Origin: DATBLY01 sp963705545 | GTDB lineage: Bacteria > Actinomycetota > UBA4738 > HRBIN12 | Assembly: GCA_963705545.1 (NCBI GenBank) | Contig: CAVPJX010000001.1 | Location: forward strand, 806,001 to 870,000 | Direction: 5' to 3' | Length of the DNA stretch: 64,000 nucleotides | In this document: positions 18,212 to 27,103 of the stretch, in pieces | How positions within the stretch are numbered: the stretch's first letter is position 1 | Layout: each line of letters opens with the position of its first letter | Program-made: the position numbers and the translations under genes | The notes under the pieces: generated by a model | Database searches by the model: none | What the model was told of the DNA's origin: nothing | Seen by the model: the letters and a program-made list of their open reading frames with translations, nothing else

Positions 18212-19018
18212 ATGAGCACCCGAGCCCTCGACCCCCGCGGCGGGACCGACCTCGAGCTGACCGTGGTGCGCCACGGAACCGGGATCGACGACGCCACGGT
18301 CGCCTACGCCAAGGAGAAGATCGCGATCGCCGCCCGGGCGGCCCCCGCACCCGTGCTGTTCGGTCGGATCAAGATCGCGCACGAACCCGATCCGTCGCTC
18401 GAACGACCGATGGTCGTGTCGGTCACACTCGACGTCGACGGCCACCCGGTCCGCGCCCACGCCGCCGCGAGGACCGTCCGCGACGCGATCGACCTCGTGG
18501 AGGAACAGACGCGACGACAACTGGTCGATGCCCGACACCGGATCGCCTTCCTCAGGCGTCGCCGCACGGGCGTCGCTGCACCGGGCGAATGGCGTCACGG
18601 AGACGAGCCGACCGCACGACCCGACTTCTTCCCGCGCCCCGCGGAGGAGCGGCAGGTCGTTCGCACGAAGCGCTACCGGTTGGGCAGGTGCACGCCGGAG
18701 GAGGCGGTCGTGCTCATGGATATGCTCGACCACGACTTCCACCTGTTCGTCGACGAGGCGACCGGGAGCGACGCGGTGGTCCGGCGCCTGCCGGAAGGCG
18801 GATACGAGATCTCACGAGCGACCGACGGCGAGCCGGCGGAACCCGAGGCGTCGCCGCTGGTGATCGGACCCAGGCCACCGACCCTGGACACGGCCTCCGC
18901 CGTCGCACGCCTGAACCAGACGGATGAACGGTTCCTGTTCTACGTGGACGCCCGGAGTGCCCGCGGAACCGTGCTCTACCGTCGGTACGACGGTCACTAC
19001 GGGATCGTCGAGTCGTGA
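18212..19018 (+). CDS. hpf: Ribosome hibernation-promoting factor with two S30AE C-terminal domains
   Basis: A 268-residue HPF/RaiA-family protein that would pair or silence 70S ribosomes in stress. The N-terminal S30AE domain (residues ~12-110) has the ELTVVRHGTGIDDATVAYAKEKI pattern. After a linker the dimerisation domain appears twice: VVRTKRYRLGRCTPEEAVVLMDMLDHDFHLFVDEATG, and a second, more divergent unit from LVIGPRPPTLDTASAVARLNQTDERFLFYVDA. Most long HPFs have one C-terminal domain; the two-domain form is known in Actinobacteria. GGAAGGAGGGAACG precedes the ATG. rtcB follows after 6 bases, so the two are co-transcribed. Confidence 0.88.
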   Translation: MSTRALDPRGGTDLELTVVRHGTGIDDATVAYAKEKIAIAARAAPAPVLFGRIKIAHEPDPSLERPMVVSVTLDVDGHPVRAHAAARTVRDAIDLVEEQTRRQLVDARHRIAFLRRRRTGVAAPGEWRHGDEPTARPDFFPRPAEERQVVRTKRYRLGRCTPEEAVVLMDMLDHDFHLFVDEATGSDAVVRRLPEGGYEISRATDGEPAEPEASPLVIGPRPPTLDTASAVARLNQTDERFLFYVDARSARGTVLYRRYDGHYGIVES

Positions 19019-19024
19019 TACGCG

Positions 19025-20467
19025 ATGCCGCCGACCGGGTCGAACCTCGAACTGGTCGAGGAGACGCCCGAGCGCTGGCGGCTCGAGCGGCACGGGTCGA
19101 TGCGGGTGCCCGGCGTCGTGTTCGCATCGCGCTCGCTCTTGCCGGACGTGGCCGCGGAACAGGCGCTGGAGCAGGTGGTGAACGTGGCGACCCTCCCGGG
19201 CATCGTCGTGGCCTCCTTCGCGATGCCCGACGTCCACTGGGGGTACGGCTTCCCGATCGGCGGCGTCGCTGCCACCGAGGTCGATCGCGACGGCGTCGTG
19301 TCGCCCGGCGGCGTCGGCTTCGACATCTCGTGCGGCGTCCGACTATTGATCTCGGGAACGACCGAGCGCGAGCTCGCTCCCCGGATCGCCGGACTCATGG
19401 ACGCGTTGGATGTCGCGATCCCCAGGGGTGTCGGCGTGGGAGGCGTCTGGGCGCTCCGCGACCACGATGAGCTCGGCGAGGTCCTCGCCGGCGGCTCGCG
19501 GTACGCCGTCGAACGGGGGCACGGCGTCGAACGGGACCTCGAGCGATGCGAGGACCATGGGGCGATCGCGGATGCGGACGCGGGGAAGGTGAGCCCTGCC
19601 GCGATGAAGCGCGGGTTCCGCCAGCTCGGCAGCCTCGGCGGCGGGAACCACTTCCTGGAGATCCAGGTGGTCGACACCGTCTTCGACGGGGAAGTGGCCG
19701 ACGCGTTCGGTCTGGAGCCGGGGCTCGTCTGCGTGATGATCCACTCCGGATCCCGCGGCCTGGGACACCAGATCTGCACCGACCACGTGCGCGTGATGCA
19801 GTCCGCGATGCCCAGGTACGGGATCCACGTGCCCGACCGCCAGCTCGCCTGCGTCCCCGTGCGATCCCCGGAGGGACAGGCGTACCTGGGCGCGATGTCG
19901 GCCGCCGCCAACTACGGACGGGCGAACCGCCAGATGCTCGCCCAGGCGGCGCGCGAAGCGTTCGCCGGAGCGCTGGGGGATCGCCGGCTGGACCTCCTCT
20001 ACGACGTGTCGCACAACCTGGCCAAGCTCGAGCGACATCGGGTGGACGGGCGATGGAGCCTGCTCTGCGTGCACCGCAAGGGCGCGACCCGCGCCCTCCC
20101 GCCGGGTCACCCGGACCTCCCCAACGACCTGCGCGCCGTGGGCCAGCCCGTGCTGATCCCCGGCTCGATGGGAACGGCGTCGCACGTCCTGGTCGGCGTC
20201 GATGGCGGCGACGCCTTCGCCTCGACCGCGCACGGCGCCGGCCGGACGATGAGCCGGCACGCCGCGCTCCGGCAGATCGGCGGGCGCGAGCTCCGCGACC
20301 AACTGGAAGCGTCCGGGATCGCCGTGCGGCCGCGCTCGGCGCGCGGGCTCGCGGAGGAGGCCCCCTTCGCGTACAAGGACGTCGACGAGGTCGTCGCGGT
20401 CTGCGAGCGAGCCGGGCTGGCCAGGCGGGTCGCGAGGCTGCGGCCCGTCGGCGTCGTCAAGGGCTGA
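19025..20467 (+). CDS. rtcB: RNA-splicing ligase RtcB
   Basis: A 480-residue GTP- and Mn-dependent ligase that joins 2',3'-cyclic phosphate or 3'-phosphate RNA ends to 5'-OH. All conserved blocks are seen: DVHWGYGFPIGGVAA, VSPGGVGFDISCGVR (metal Cys and Asp), SLGGGNHFLEIQ, MIHSGSRGLGHQI, DVSHNLAKLE, HRKGATRALPPG and STAHGAGRTMSR, which holds the guanylylated His of the family. It starts 6 bases after hpf, and its partner archease is encoded just upstream on the other strand. The likely role is repair of tRNA or rRNA cut under stress. Confidence 0.95.
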   Translation: MPPTGSNLELVEETPERWRLERHGSMRVPGVVFASRSLLPDVAAEQALEQVVNVATLPGIVVASFAMPDVHWGYGFPIGGVAATEVDRDGVVSPGGVGFDISCGVRLLISGTTERELAPRIAGLMDALDVAIPRGVGVGGVWALRDHDELGEVLAGGSRYAVERGHGVERDLERCEDHGAIADADAGKVSPAAMKRGFRQLGSLGGGNHFLEIQVVDTVFDGEVADAFGLEPGLVCVMIHSGSRGLGHQICTDHVRVMQSAMPRYGIHVPDRQLACVPVRSPEGQAYLGAMSAAANYGRANRQMLAQAAREAFAGALGDRRLDLLYDVSHNLAKLERHRVDGRWSLLCVHRKGATRALPPGHPDLPNDLRAVGQPVLIPGSMGTASHVLVGVDGGDAFASTAHGAGRTMSRHAALRQIGGRELRDQLEASGIAVRPRSARGLAEEAPFAYKDVDEVVAVCERAGLARRVARLRPVGVVKG

Positions 20468-20613
20468 GGGCCCGAGGCGCGGGCCGTGAGACCCCTTCCG
20501 CGCGGGTCGCTCAACCCTCCTTCAGGTCCTGATCGGCTCGTACGGTCTAGCTGAGGAACGGCAGTCGGAGCGCGCCGGGGAAGCGGCTCCGCCCGGACGG
20601 GAAGGAGCGCACG

Positions 20614-20832
20614 ATGAAGGCGAACGTCGGAGACCGGATCGTCGTTCGCGGGCATCAGGTCGGCGAGCACGAGCGGGACGGCGAGATCCTCGAGGTCCAC
20701 GGTCCCGACGGAGCCCCGCCCTACCTGGTCAAGTGGTCCGACGACGGGCACGTCGGGCTCGTGTTCCCGGGCTCGGACGTGACGATCGAACACCACGACG
20801 GCGACCTCGCCGTCGGCTCGCGCGACGGGTGA
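20614..20832 (+). CDS. DUF1918 domain protein
   Basis: A 72-residue protein of the small actinobacterial DUF1918 family: an SH3-like barrel beginning KANVGDRIVVRGHQVGEHERDGEILEV and ending in PYLVKWSDDGHVGLVFPGSD. The family's function is unknown. GGGAAGGAGCGCACG precedes the ATG. It sits between rtcB and a universal stress protein, 29 bases before the latter, suggesting co-expression with the stress genes. Confidence 0.85.
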   Translation: MKANVGDRIVVRGHQVGEHERDGEILEVHGPDGAPPYLVKWSDDGHVGLVFPGSDVTIEHHDGDLAVGSRDG

Positions 20833-20861
20833 GGTGAGCCCGGGAGATGAGGAGGATGACG

Positions 20862-21311
20862 ATGAGCGGACGACTGGTGGTCGGGGTCGACGGTTCGCAG
20901 ACCGCCACGCTCGCCGTCCGGTGGGCGGCCCGCGAGGCGAAGCTCCGCGGAGCGGCCTTGGAGCTCGTCTCCGCGTGGGAGATCCCCGTCACGGGGGTCG
21001 GGTTCGGGTACGGCTTCGCCCCGATCCCGGACGAGATGGTGAAGGGACTCCAACAGGCCGCCGAGGAGCTGTTGGCGCGGGCGGCCGAGGTCGCCCGGAC
21101 GGAGGCGCCCGAGGCTCCGATCGAGACCCACGTGTCCGAGGGCCCGGCGGCGTCCGCGCTGCTGGAGGCGTCGACGGACGCCGAGATGCTCGTCGTGGGC
21201 TCGCGCGGCATGGGTGGGTTCCGGGAGCTGCTGCTCGGTTCGGTGAGCGCCCAGTGCGCCCACCACGCCACCTGCCCGGTCGTGATCGTGCGTCACGTGC
21301 ACGCGGCCTGA
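20862..21311 (+). CDS. Universal stress protein (UspA family)
   Basis: A 149-residue single-domain Usp. The first strand LVVGVDGSQTATLAVRWAA and the C-terminal GSRGMGGFRELLLGSVSAQCAHHATCPVVIV contain the G-x2-G-x9-G-[ST] ATP-binding signature. Three in-frame ATGs occur (20847, 20856, 20862); the last is chosen because AGGAGG ends six bases before it. It follows the DUF1918 gene and is closed by two hairpins. Confidence 0.92.
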   Translation: MSGRLVVGVDGSQTATLAVRWAAREAKLRGAALELVSAWEIPVTGVGFGYGFAPIPDEMVKGLQQAAEELLARAAEVARTEAPEAPIETHVSEGPAASALLEASTDAEMLVVGSRGMGGFRELLLGSVSAQCAHHATCPVVIVRHVHAA

Positions 21312-21314
21312 ACG

Positions 21315-21369
21315 GCGGCCCCGGGATCGGCCGGGGCCGCGACGGGACCCGGGACGAAGGTCCCGGGTC
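21315..21369 (+). terminator. Double hairpin terminator after the Usp gene
   Basis: Two consecutive perfect stems lie right after the Usp stop: 21315-21324 with 21331-21340 (10 bp), and 21346-21355 with 21360-21369 (10 bp, GAAG loop). Together they form a strong end to the stress cluster transcript. Confidence 0.75.
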
Positions 21370-21455
21370 TCGGCTATCCCGCTCCCGACGGTTCACCATC
21401 TGGCGCGACGAGGGAGGCGGCGTATACGCTCCGCCTACGCGGGGAAGGGGGAAGG

Positions 21456-23391
21456 ATGAAGCTCCGGGCGTCGATCGGCGTGGTAGGCCTCATCGCCATG
21501 GTGGCGCTGGCGCTGCCTCCGGCCGGGGCCGCGGAGCCCGCACTCGGCACGATCGAACCGGGTCACCTGGCGAGCCTCCACGAAGACGTGCCGGTCCAGG
21601 TGGTGTTCGTCGGCTACGACGAGGACCAGGTCGACCAAGCGTCGTTCCTGTCGACGATGCCGTCCGAGTACCGCCCGGTGATCAGGTCCCGGCTCTCCTA
21701 CGATCAGGTGGAGTACCTCGGGATCACGTACAGGTTCACCTACGACGTGACGTTCACGGATGAACCCTGGGAGGACACGTTCTTCACCGCGCTGGCCGCG
21801 CTGGGGACGCCGGCTCCCCCGACCGCGTTCCAGAAGAAGTACAACGCACAGGAGAAGAACGTCCTCGACGTCGACGCCGACAACAACCTGTTCATCGATG
21901 CGCCGTCGACCGAGAAGCTGCTGATCGACAGCGCTCCCCCTGGCGTCGACACCGAACGCAACACGATCTTCTTCATCAACTGGTGGGGACGAGACGACTT
22001 CGCCTTCCACGTGTACACGAAGACCGGCGAGCCCGATCCCGACACCGGGTATGACTTCGGCCTGAACCGCGGCAGCCGGAAGTTGATCGCCTGGGGTGGC
22101 ACCACCCCGGACGACGAGGAGACGGGGCTCGGATCGCGGGGCGAGAACCGCGTCTGGTTCTACGATCTGTCGGCGGGCCCCGAGGCATGGACGGCCAACT
22201 GGGTCGTCGACAAACGCAACCTCTACGGCAGCAAGAAGGTCGAATACCGGATGCCGCCGATCTGGGAGTATGCCGAGGACGGGTTCCGGGGCCCTGGGAA
22301 GATCACGTCGGATCTCGCCAAGGTCGCGCGATACGTCGCGATCGACCTCCTCTTCACGACCTCCCCGCTCTTCCCGCCCGCGCTGACTCCCCCCGGCCTC
22401 CCCGCGTCCATCAGCCTCGACCTGAACACGGTGGACGGATGGCCGACGTCGGTCGATCCGTCGGTCGCGTTCGACGACGTACCGCTCCTCCTCCAGGAGC
22501 TGGGCGAGCTCGATCCGCTGATCGCGAGCGACGCCGACGCCCAGACGCTCCCCTTCACCGGCAAGACGAGGGGATGCTTCGTCAAGTGGAACGAGGAGGT
22601 TCCCTGCTACCCCGCCCGCTCGCAGTACCCGCCGTTCGCGAACCTCTTCCTCGATACCGGCCTCAACCGCGACGAGCTGGTCGACGGAGACCCCGGATAC
22701 GAGGGCGTCCTGATGAACTACGCGTCGAGCGACGAGTACAACACGGGCGGTCTCCTCGGGTACGCGGACGACAACTACGTCGACGGCACGCAGAGCTTCG
22801 TCTTCAGCTTCGTGACACCCGGGATCGTCGACGCGGGGTATGGGCTCACGACGACGCAGATCCATGAGTTCGGTCACCATCTCGCCCTGAGCCATCCGCA
22901 TGACGGGTACGACTACGAGGACGAGAGGGACTTCGGTCCGAACGGCAGCCAGGTTCTTCGCCTGGTCGGGTGACGAGAACAACTCGATCATGAGCTACAT
23001 CGACGTGAACTGGGACTTCAGCCAGTTCGATCGGGACAACTTCAACCGGTTCCGCACGGCCGCGTACCTGACGAACGCGAACGCCATCGCCGAGGACGTC
23101 CTGGCCAGCCCGGGGGCCGGAGCAGCCACGCCCCAGCTCAACCAGGCTGACGCGGAGGCCGCCCTCGCGCAGGCTGCGTTCGCGAGCCATGACTACCCGG
23201 GAGCGCAGGCGCACGCCCGGCTGGCGTTCCAGCACGTCCTCCAGGCAGCCTCGCTGGCAGGCGTCACGGTCGAGTCCAGCTCGAACGGGTGGGTCGTCCA
23301 GCCACCGCCGAACGACGGAGGGTCGGTCCACAAGCCCGCCTACATGTACGTCGACCGGTACAGCCGGTTCCATCGGCGCGCCCTGCCGTAG
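21456..23391 (+). CDS. Secreted metzincin-like zinc metalloprotease (one frameshift)
   Basis: A signal peptide (MKLRASIGVVGLIAMVALAL...AGA) leads a long extracellular protein. The zinc site is HEFGHHLALSH, a full HExxHxxxxxH metzincin motif. The zero frame stops at 22973, but one frame on, the sequence continues with AWSGDENNSIMSYIDVNWDFSQFD, where SIMSY is the Met-turn expected after the zinc site. One extra base at about 22936-22952 joins the halves into ~644 residues. The last ~100 residues are Ala-rich helices with no anchor. The ATG has GGGGGAAGG upstream. Subfamily is uncertain. Confidence 0.75.
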
Positions 23392-23447
23392 GGACGACGC
23401 CTGGTCCCGGGGGTCGCGTGAACCCTGCCGTCGATCGAGGCCTCGAG

Positions 23448-23468
23448 AGGCGAGCCGAGGGCTCGCCT
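23448..23468 (+). terminator. Hairpin after the metalloprotease gene
   Basis: AGGCGAGCC (23448-23456) pairs perfectly with GGCTCGCCT (23460-23468) around GAG, 57 bases after the corrected protease stop codon. Confidence 0.65.
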
Positions 23469-23522
23469 ACCGGCCGTCCGGGATCCGTTCAAGTTCCCTC
23501 GAGACGTGCCGACCACCGATGC

Positions 23523-23717
23523 ATGAGGCTGTGGATCGCCCAATGCGAAACGTGCGGGCGCACGATCGAGATGCCCGCGTCGAGCGTCCCGTTCGACCTG
23601 ACGATCGGCAGCCATGGCGTCCTGGCGCCGGACGGCCAGACCGTGCTCCTGGACTCCCGGTGCCCCGGCTCGCACCAACCGGCCCGGTGGTTCGAGGAGC
23701 CGGCTCAGACGTCCTGA
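23523..23717 (+). CDS. Small cysteine-containing hypothetical protein
   Basis: A 64-residue open frame starting at ATG 23523 (RLWIAQCETCGRTIEM). A CxxC pair and a later Cys-x5-Trp region (RCPGSHQPARWFEEP) suggest a small zinc-binding fold. There is no clear ribosome site, and the family is not recognised. It could be a real short gene or a chance frame in GC-rich DNA; the balanced residue composition argues mildly for the former. Confidence 0.45.
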   Translation: MRLWIAQCETCGRTIEMPASSVPFDLTIGSHGVLAPDGQTVLLDSRCPGSHQPARWFEEPAQTS

Positions 23718-23856
23718 CGCGCCGGATCCATCCCCGGCACGTCGCGTCCGTGCGATCGGCCGAGACCTTCGGCCTACGGAGATCGCGACCTCTGTCGCCC
23801 CGGAATGACCGACAGGCCCGCTGTCAACCGTTCGTGCTCTCTCTAGGGTCGAGGTC

Positions 23857-24084
23857 ATGAGCGAGCCGAGCGACCGAGATCCTCCACGTCGGTGCTCGGC
23901 GCCCGGGTGCGTGACGGTGCTGTCCGTCTACAACTCGGACCACCTCTGCTTCGCGCACGCGGATCAGGTCACCCGCGCCCGCTTCGAGCGCCGGACGCCG
24001 TCGGAACGCCAGGCCCCGATCTATCGACAGGTGATCGAGGTTCCGAGCCTCGCCCCAGCAGCACGCTCTTCTTCGACGACCTGA
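23857..24084 (+). CDS. Small CxxxxC...CxxH hypothetical protein
   Basis: A 75-residue frame from ATG 23857. Its N-terminal half, RRCSAPGCVTVLSVYNSDHLCFAH, has the Cys/Cys/Cys/His spacing of small zinc-knuckle proteins seen as hypotheticals in actinomycetes. The C-terminal 15 residues are low-complexity and may be poorly placed. It lies just before tRNA-Leu. Function unknown. Confidence 0.5.
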   Translation: MSEPSDRDPPRRCSAPGCVTVLSVYNSDHLCFAHADQVTRARFERRTPSERQAPIYRQVIEVPSLAPAARSSSTT

Positions 24085-24168
24085 TCGCTGGTGCCGCCGG
24101 TGCAGCCGTCCGCCTCCGGGCGGCGTAGAACTCCGAAGATCCCGACCACCTGCGATGATGCCCTCTTC

Positions 24169-24251
24169 GCGAGAGTGGCGGAACGGGAGACGCGCCGGAC
24201 TTAGGATCCGGTGCCCGCAAGGGCGTGGGGGTTCGACTCCCCCCTCTCGCA
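24169..24251 (+). tRNA. tRNA-Leu (TAG anticodon), integration target
   Basis: Acceptor arms GCGAGAG (24169-24175) and CTCTCGC (24244-24250) pair perfectly. The anticodon stem CCGGA/TCCGG displays TAG, and there is a long class II variable arm (TGCCCGCAAGGGCG) as expected for Leu. The T arm is GGGGG-TTCGACT-CCCCC. Its 3' part is repeated twice downstream, so this gene has served as an attachment site for integrating elements. Confidence 0.95.
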
Positions 24252-24253
24252 CC
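24200..24253 (+). repeat. Attachment-site repeat, original copy inside tRNA-Leu
   Basis: The 54 bases from the anticodon loop to just past the discriminator recur exactly at 27999-28052 and with one mismatch at 31419-31472. Tyrosine recombinases typically use such tRNA 3' segments as attB, and copies mark the ends of inserted elements. About 60 bases downstream, at 24316-24333, lies a doubled TTGCTCAC that also precedes both other copies. Confidence 0.85.
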
Positions 24254-24461
24254 CCATCTGACCTGCAAGTCTTCTCCTCTGGGCTGTCCGAGCTGGGGTT
24301 CCAGATGCGCTTCTTGCTCACACTTGCTCACAGAATCGCCGGCACGTGCAGCCGAAACGTAGTCTGGCTCTACTCCGTCAAGCTCCAATCGATCTCTGTT
24401 GACTGCCCGCGACACAAGCACGACGCACTGTCGTTCCAGGAGGGTGTGATCCCTCCCATCA

Positions 24462-24776
24462 TCACGACAGCTTCTTCAGCTCCTGCTGGATCCGGTCCTC
24501 CGTGTAGACGTTGCCCCGGTAGACGGCGTAGGCGTTCATCGCGACCGCCACGCCCCACCCCACGATCGGGAAGATCGGCCAGAAGAACCCTTGCGGGTAA
24601 GGCTCCCCCGCGTTCGTCATCGCCCAGATCGCGACCAGGAGCGCGTTGACGGCCAGGTAGACGATCAGGTGGCCCTTGAAGTCGTTCTTGGCCTTGATCC
24701 GCTTGATCGCTAGTTGGCGTTGCTCCTCGGGAGTGCGCGGGACCTCAACAACATGGTCTTCGAGTCTCGTAGTCAT
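24462..24776 (-). CDS. 2TM-domain membrane protein
   Basis: A 104-residue protein with two adjacent hydrophobic helices (LIVYLAVNALLVAIWAMT and FFWPIFPIVGWGVAVAMNAYAVY) preceded by a charged helix (RTPEEQRQLAIKRIKAKNDF) and followed by a short basic tail. This is the arrangement of the small 2TM domain family often found alone or at histidine kinase N-termini. Its ATG overlaps the stop of the upstream gene (ATGA), indicating translational coupling. Function unknown. It is the first gene after tRNA-Leu. Confidence 0.75.
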   Translation of the reverse strand: MTTRLEDHVVEVPRTPEEQRQLAIKRIKAKNDFKGHLIVYLAVNALLVAIWAMTNAGEPYPQGFFWPIFPIVGWGVAVAMNAYAVYRGNVYTEDRIQQELKKLS

Positions 24777-25060
24777 CGCACATCCACCTCCTCCAACCAA
24801 TCGTGCCAGTGGCTCTCGGGGCGAGTGAGTGGCGTTCGGCCTTGCTCGGATGGGACTTGGGCTGGCCAAGGCGGCGCTCGCGCAACCGGACGGCGATCGA
24901 ATACCGCCGTGACCCGCTCGATGCGTCCGTCTCCCCCGGGGATCGAAACGACAGACGCGGCCCAGGCCCCCGGACGGCCCGTCTGGAAGGGAACCCTCTT
25001 CACCCGAGCGTCGACGGGCACCACGACGGCGTAGATGCGCTCTTCCGGCTCGTTCGTCAT
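24773..25060 (-). CDS. Hypothetical protein coupled to the 2TM gene
   Basis: A 95-residue soluble protein starting MTNEPEERIYAVVVPVDARVKRVPF, with a strand-rich N-terminal half and a basic Pro/Ala middle. The family is not recognised. A GGAGGAAGGGG ribosome site sits directly before the ATG, and the TGA stop overlaps the ATG of the next gene, which supports it being a real gene. Confidence 0.6.
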   Translation of the reverse strand: MTNEPEERIYAVVVPVDARVKRVPFQTGRPGAWAASVVSIPGGDGRIERVTAVFDRRPVARAPPWPAQVPSEQGRTPLTRPESHWHDWLEEVDVR

Positions 25061-25179
25061 CCCCTTCCTCCGATCGCGTTGCTGTCCGATCCGCTCGTTA
25101 GGACTGGGTCGCTTCGATTGCCGCGTTCGATAGGGTGGAGTGGCTCAGTCGGTCGAGCCGACTGGCGCGCGATGATCAA

Positions 25180-25644
25180 TCAACTCCCCCCGATGCTTCC
25201 CACGTCGGTTCCCTGTCCCTCCAAGAGATGCTTGAGGCTGGTCCAGATCCTCTGCTCCTGGCGCCGGCCCATCCAGGCGACCAACGGCCTCATCAGCCTG
25301 AGGATGCCGCGCGGCTCGACGTCCCACGTCCATCGCATCCGGGTCGCTTCGGGAACGGGGTCGAACGTCAGGCCGCCGTGAGTATCCATGGAGGACATGT
25401 GCGTCGATGACGCGAGCCGCCGGGGCCGGTCGTAGCCGGTGAACTCGATGATCATCTCGACGGTTCGGCCCATGCTCACGATCTCCGCCCGAAAGCGCGT
25501 GCCGAGGCCGATGGGTCCGTCGGAGATCTGTTCGGCGCGACGCATGTGCGGGTTGTAGCGGGGCTCGTTTCGTTCATCGGCGACGAAGTCGAACACCTCC
25601 TCCACCGGTCGGTCGATCAGGATCTCGCCTTCGATGCGGACCAT
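25180..25644 (-). CDS. SRPBCC / polyketide-cyclase-like protein
   Basis: A 154-residue START-like protein. VRIEGEILIDRPVEEVFDFVADERNEPRYNPHM is the characteristic first strand, helix and helix of the SRPBCC superfamily, and the long C-terminal helix (MRPLVAWMGRRQEQRIWTSLKHLLE) closes the hydrophobic cavity. Members bind lipids or aromatic ligands or act as cyclases; no specific ligand can be named. Start GTG or ATG choice does not affect the domain. A copy of the dispersed GC-rich motif lies upstream (25721). Confidence 0.8.
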   Translation of the reverse strand: MVRIEGEILIDRPVEEVFDFVADERNEPRYNPHMRRAEQISDGPIGLGTRFRAEIVSMGRTVEMIIEFTGYDRPRRLASSTHMSSMDTHGGLTFDPVPEATRMRWTWDVEPRGILRLMRPLVAWMGRRQEQRIWTSLKHLLEGQGTDVGSIGGS

Positions 25645-25720
25645 GTCCGGTCACCCTCTCTCCATGTCCCCGTGGAGGCTCCGCTCCCCCCTGTTCCCAC
25701 GATAGGCTCGTGGCCAAGGC

Positions 25721-25740
25721 CACTGGAGCGCGTGACCTTT
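25721..25740 (+). repeat. Dispersed intergenic motif, copy 1
   Basis: CACTGGAGCGCGTGACCTTT, in the gap between the SRPBCC and SDR genes. It shares the core YGGRGCGCGTGRC with ten other gaps. Together with the copies at 26978 and 33461 it forms a subgroup that continues CCTTT after the core. Confidence 0.6.
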
Positions 25741-25872
25741 ATCGCCCACCAGACAGACCTGACCCTCGAGGTCCAGCTGCAAGAAGAGAACTGTTTGTCG
25801 TAGGTCAGAGGCTGGTTCGCCGTTGGGAATGACTCGAGGACTATTCTGGCCTCTCGTTCTAAGGAGCCTGTC

Positions 25873-26817
25873 GTGGCAGATACACGTGCAGTCCAGGTGG
25901 TGGTCGGGACTGGGCCACTAGGACTCGCCGTTTCACGAGAACTTCGGCACATGGGAGAGCCGTTCAGGCTCGTGAGCAGGGGCGGTCGCACTAACGGATC
26001 GGCGGGAACCGAGATCGTCGTCGCTGACGTGTCCGATGCCGCTGACGCGCGTCGTGCGTTCGAGGGTGCATCTGTGGTCTACCAATGCGCCTCTCCCAGG
26101 TACTCACAATGGCCAGCCCTGATGCCCGCGCTGATGCGAGGCGTCATCGAGGGGGCTTCCGCCGTCGGTGCACGACTCGTTTATGGCGACAACCTCTACG
26201 CGTACGGACGTGTGTCCGGGCCGCTCACCGAGGACCTCCCCTACAAGCCCGTCAGCCCGAACGCTCGAACACGAGCCGAAGTGGCCGAGGCCGTGATGAA
26301 GGCCAACGCGGATGGCAGGGTGCGGGCGACGATCGGGCGTGGTTCCGACTTCTTCGGCCCACACGCCTTGAACTCAACCGTCGGCGTTCGAGTGTTCGGC
26401 CGACTCCTCGGGGGCAAACCCGCTCAGGTGATTGGGAACCCGGACGTTCCTCATACGGTGACGTTCATCGACGACTTCGCGCGGGCGCTCATCACCCTCG
26501 GGTCGCGCGACGAGTCGTTGGGCGACGTCTGGCATGTCCCGAACACCGAGACGGTTCCCATCCGGCAGTTTGTCGGGCTGATCGCGGAGCAGACTGGAGG
26601 AACGGCGAAAGTCCAGCCGACGCCCTCTTGGATGCTTGCCATGATCGGGTTGTTCAAACCAGACGTCCGCGCGGTGCGAGAAGTCCTGTATCAAAGCGAG
26701 GAGCCCTGGGTAGTGGATCATTCGAAGTTCGAGCGAGTGTTCGGTGCGAACCCGACGCCGCACCCAGAGGCGATCAAGGTGACGTTGGATTGGTTCCGTA
26801 TTCAAGAAGCCAGCTAG
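25873..26817 (+). CDS. NAD(P)-dependent epimerase / atypical SDR
   Basis: A 314-residue extended or atypical SDR. The nucleotide-binding loop is VVVGTGPLGLAVSREL (a GxGxxG variant). The active-site region RLVYGDNLYAYGRVSG has Tyr, but the usual YxxxK is only loosely met further on. FIDDFARALITLGSRD and GDVWHVPNTETVPIRQFV match UDP-sugar epimerase-like proteins that act on small metabolites. GTG 25873 has AAGGAGCC upstream. GC content looks a little lower than in the core genes. It is a single gene flanked on both sides by the dispersed motif, so probably acquired. Confidence 0.82.
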   Translation: MADTRAVQVVVGTGPLGLAVSRELRHMGEPFRLVSRGGRTNGSAGTEIVVADVSDAADARRAFEGASVVYQCASPRYSQWPALMPALMRGVIEGASAVGARLVYGDNLYAYGRVSGPLTEDLPYKPVSPNARTRAEVAEAVMKANADGRVRATIGRGSDFFGPHALNSTVGVRVFGRLLGGKPAQVIGNPDVPHTVTFIDDFARALITLGSRDESLGDVWHVPNTETVPIRQFVGLIAEQTGGTAKVQPTPSWMLAMIGLFKPDVRAVREVLYQSEEPWVVDHSKFERVFGANPTPHPEAIKVTLDWFRIQEAS

Positions 26818-26977
26818 TCTCGGTGTTCTCCTGTCTTGGTCAAGCAGGTTGTGATCCTTCCCAAGCCGTCGCTGCCAGCGATCGAGCCCCTTCTACTCCA
26901 AGTGCACCTCGTCAAGTCCATTCACCATGAACCTCAGGATGGAAGGGGCCCCGCGGCCGCGGCGCGCGGGGCGGCGC

Positions 26978-26998
26978 GCGCCGGGGCGCGTGGCCTTT
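26978..26998 (+). repeat. Dispersed intergenic motif, copy 2
   Basis: Positions 26978-26998 read GCGCCGGGGCGCGTGGCC and then TTT. It lies in the 286-base gap between two convergent genes (SDR and GNAT), so it cannot be a promoter for either. The rest of this gap shows a GC-rich low-complexity run at 26949-26980 and no gene. Confidence 0.6.
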
Positions 26999-27103
26999 GT
27001 TCTCAGAAGTGGTGGGGTTTGCGCGGAGGACAAGACCCCTCGCCGGCGATCCGGGCCCTTCGCTCCCGCGAACAGGTCTTTGGATTCGTCACGATCCACC
27101 ACC

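Noticed and set aside
25159..25180. Further degenerate motif copy before the SRPBCC gene end
   Set aside because: Similarity needs two gaps; too weak to count.
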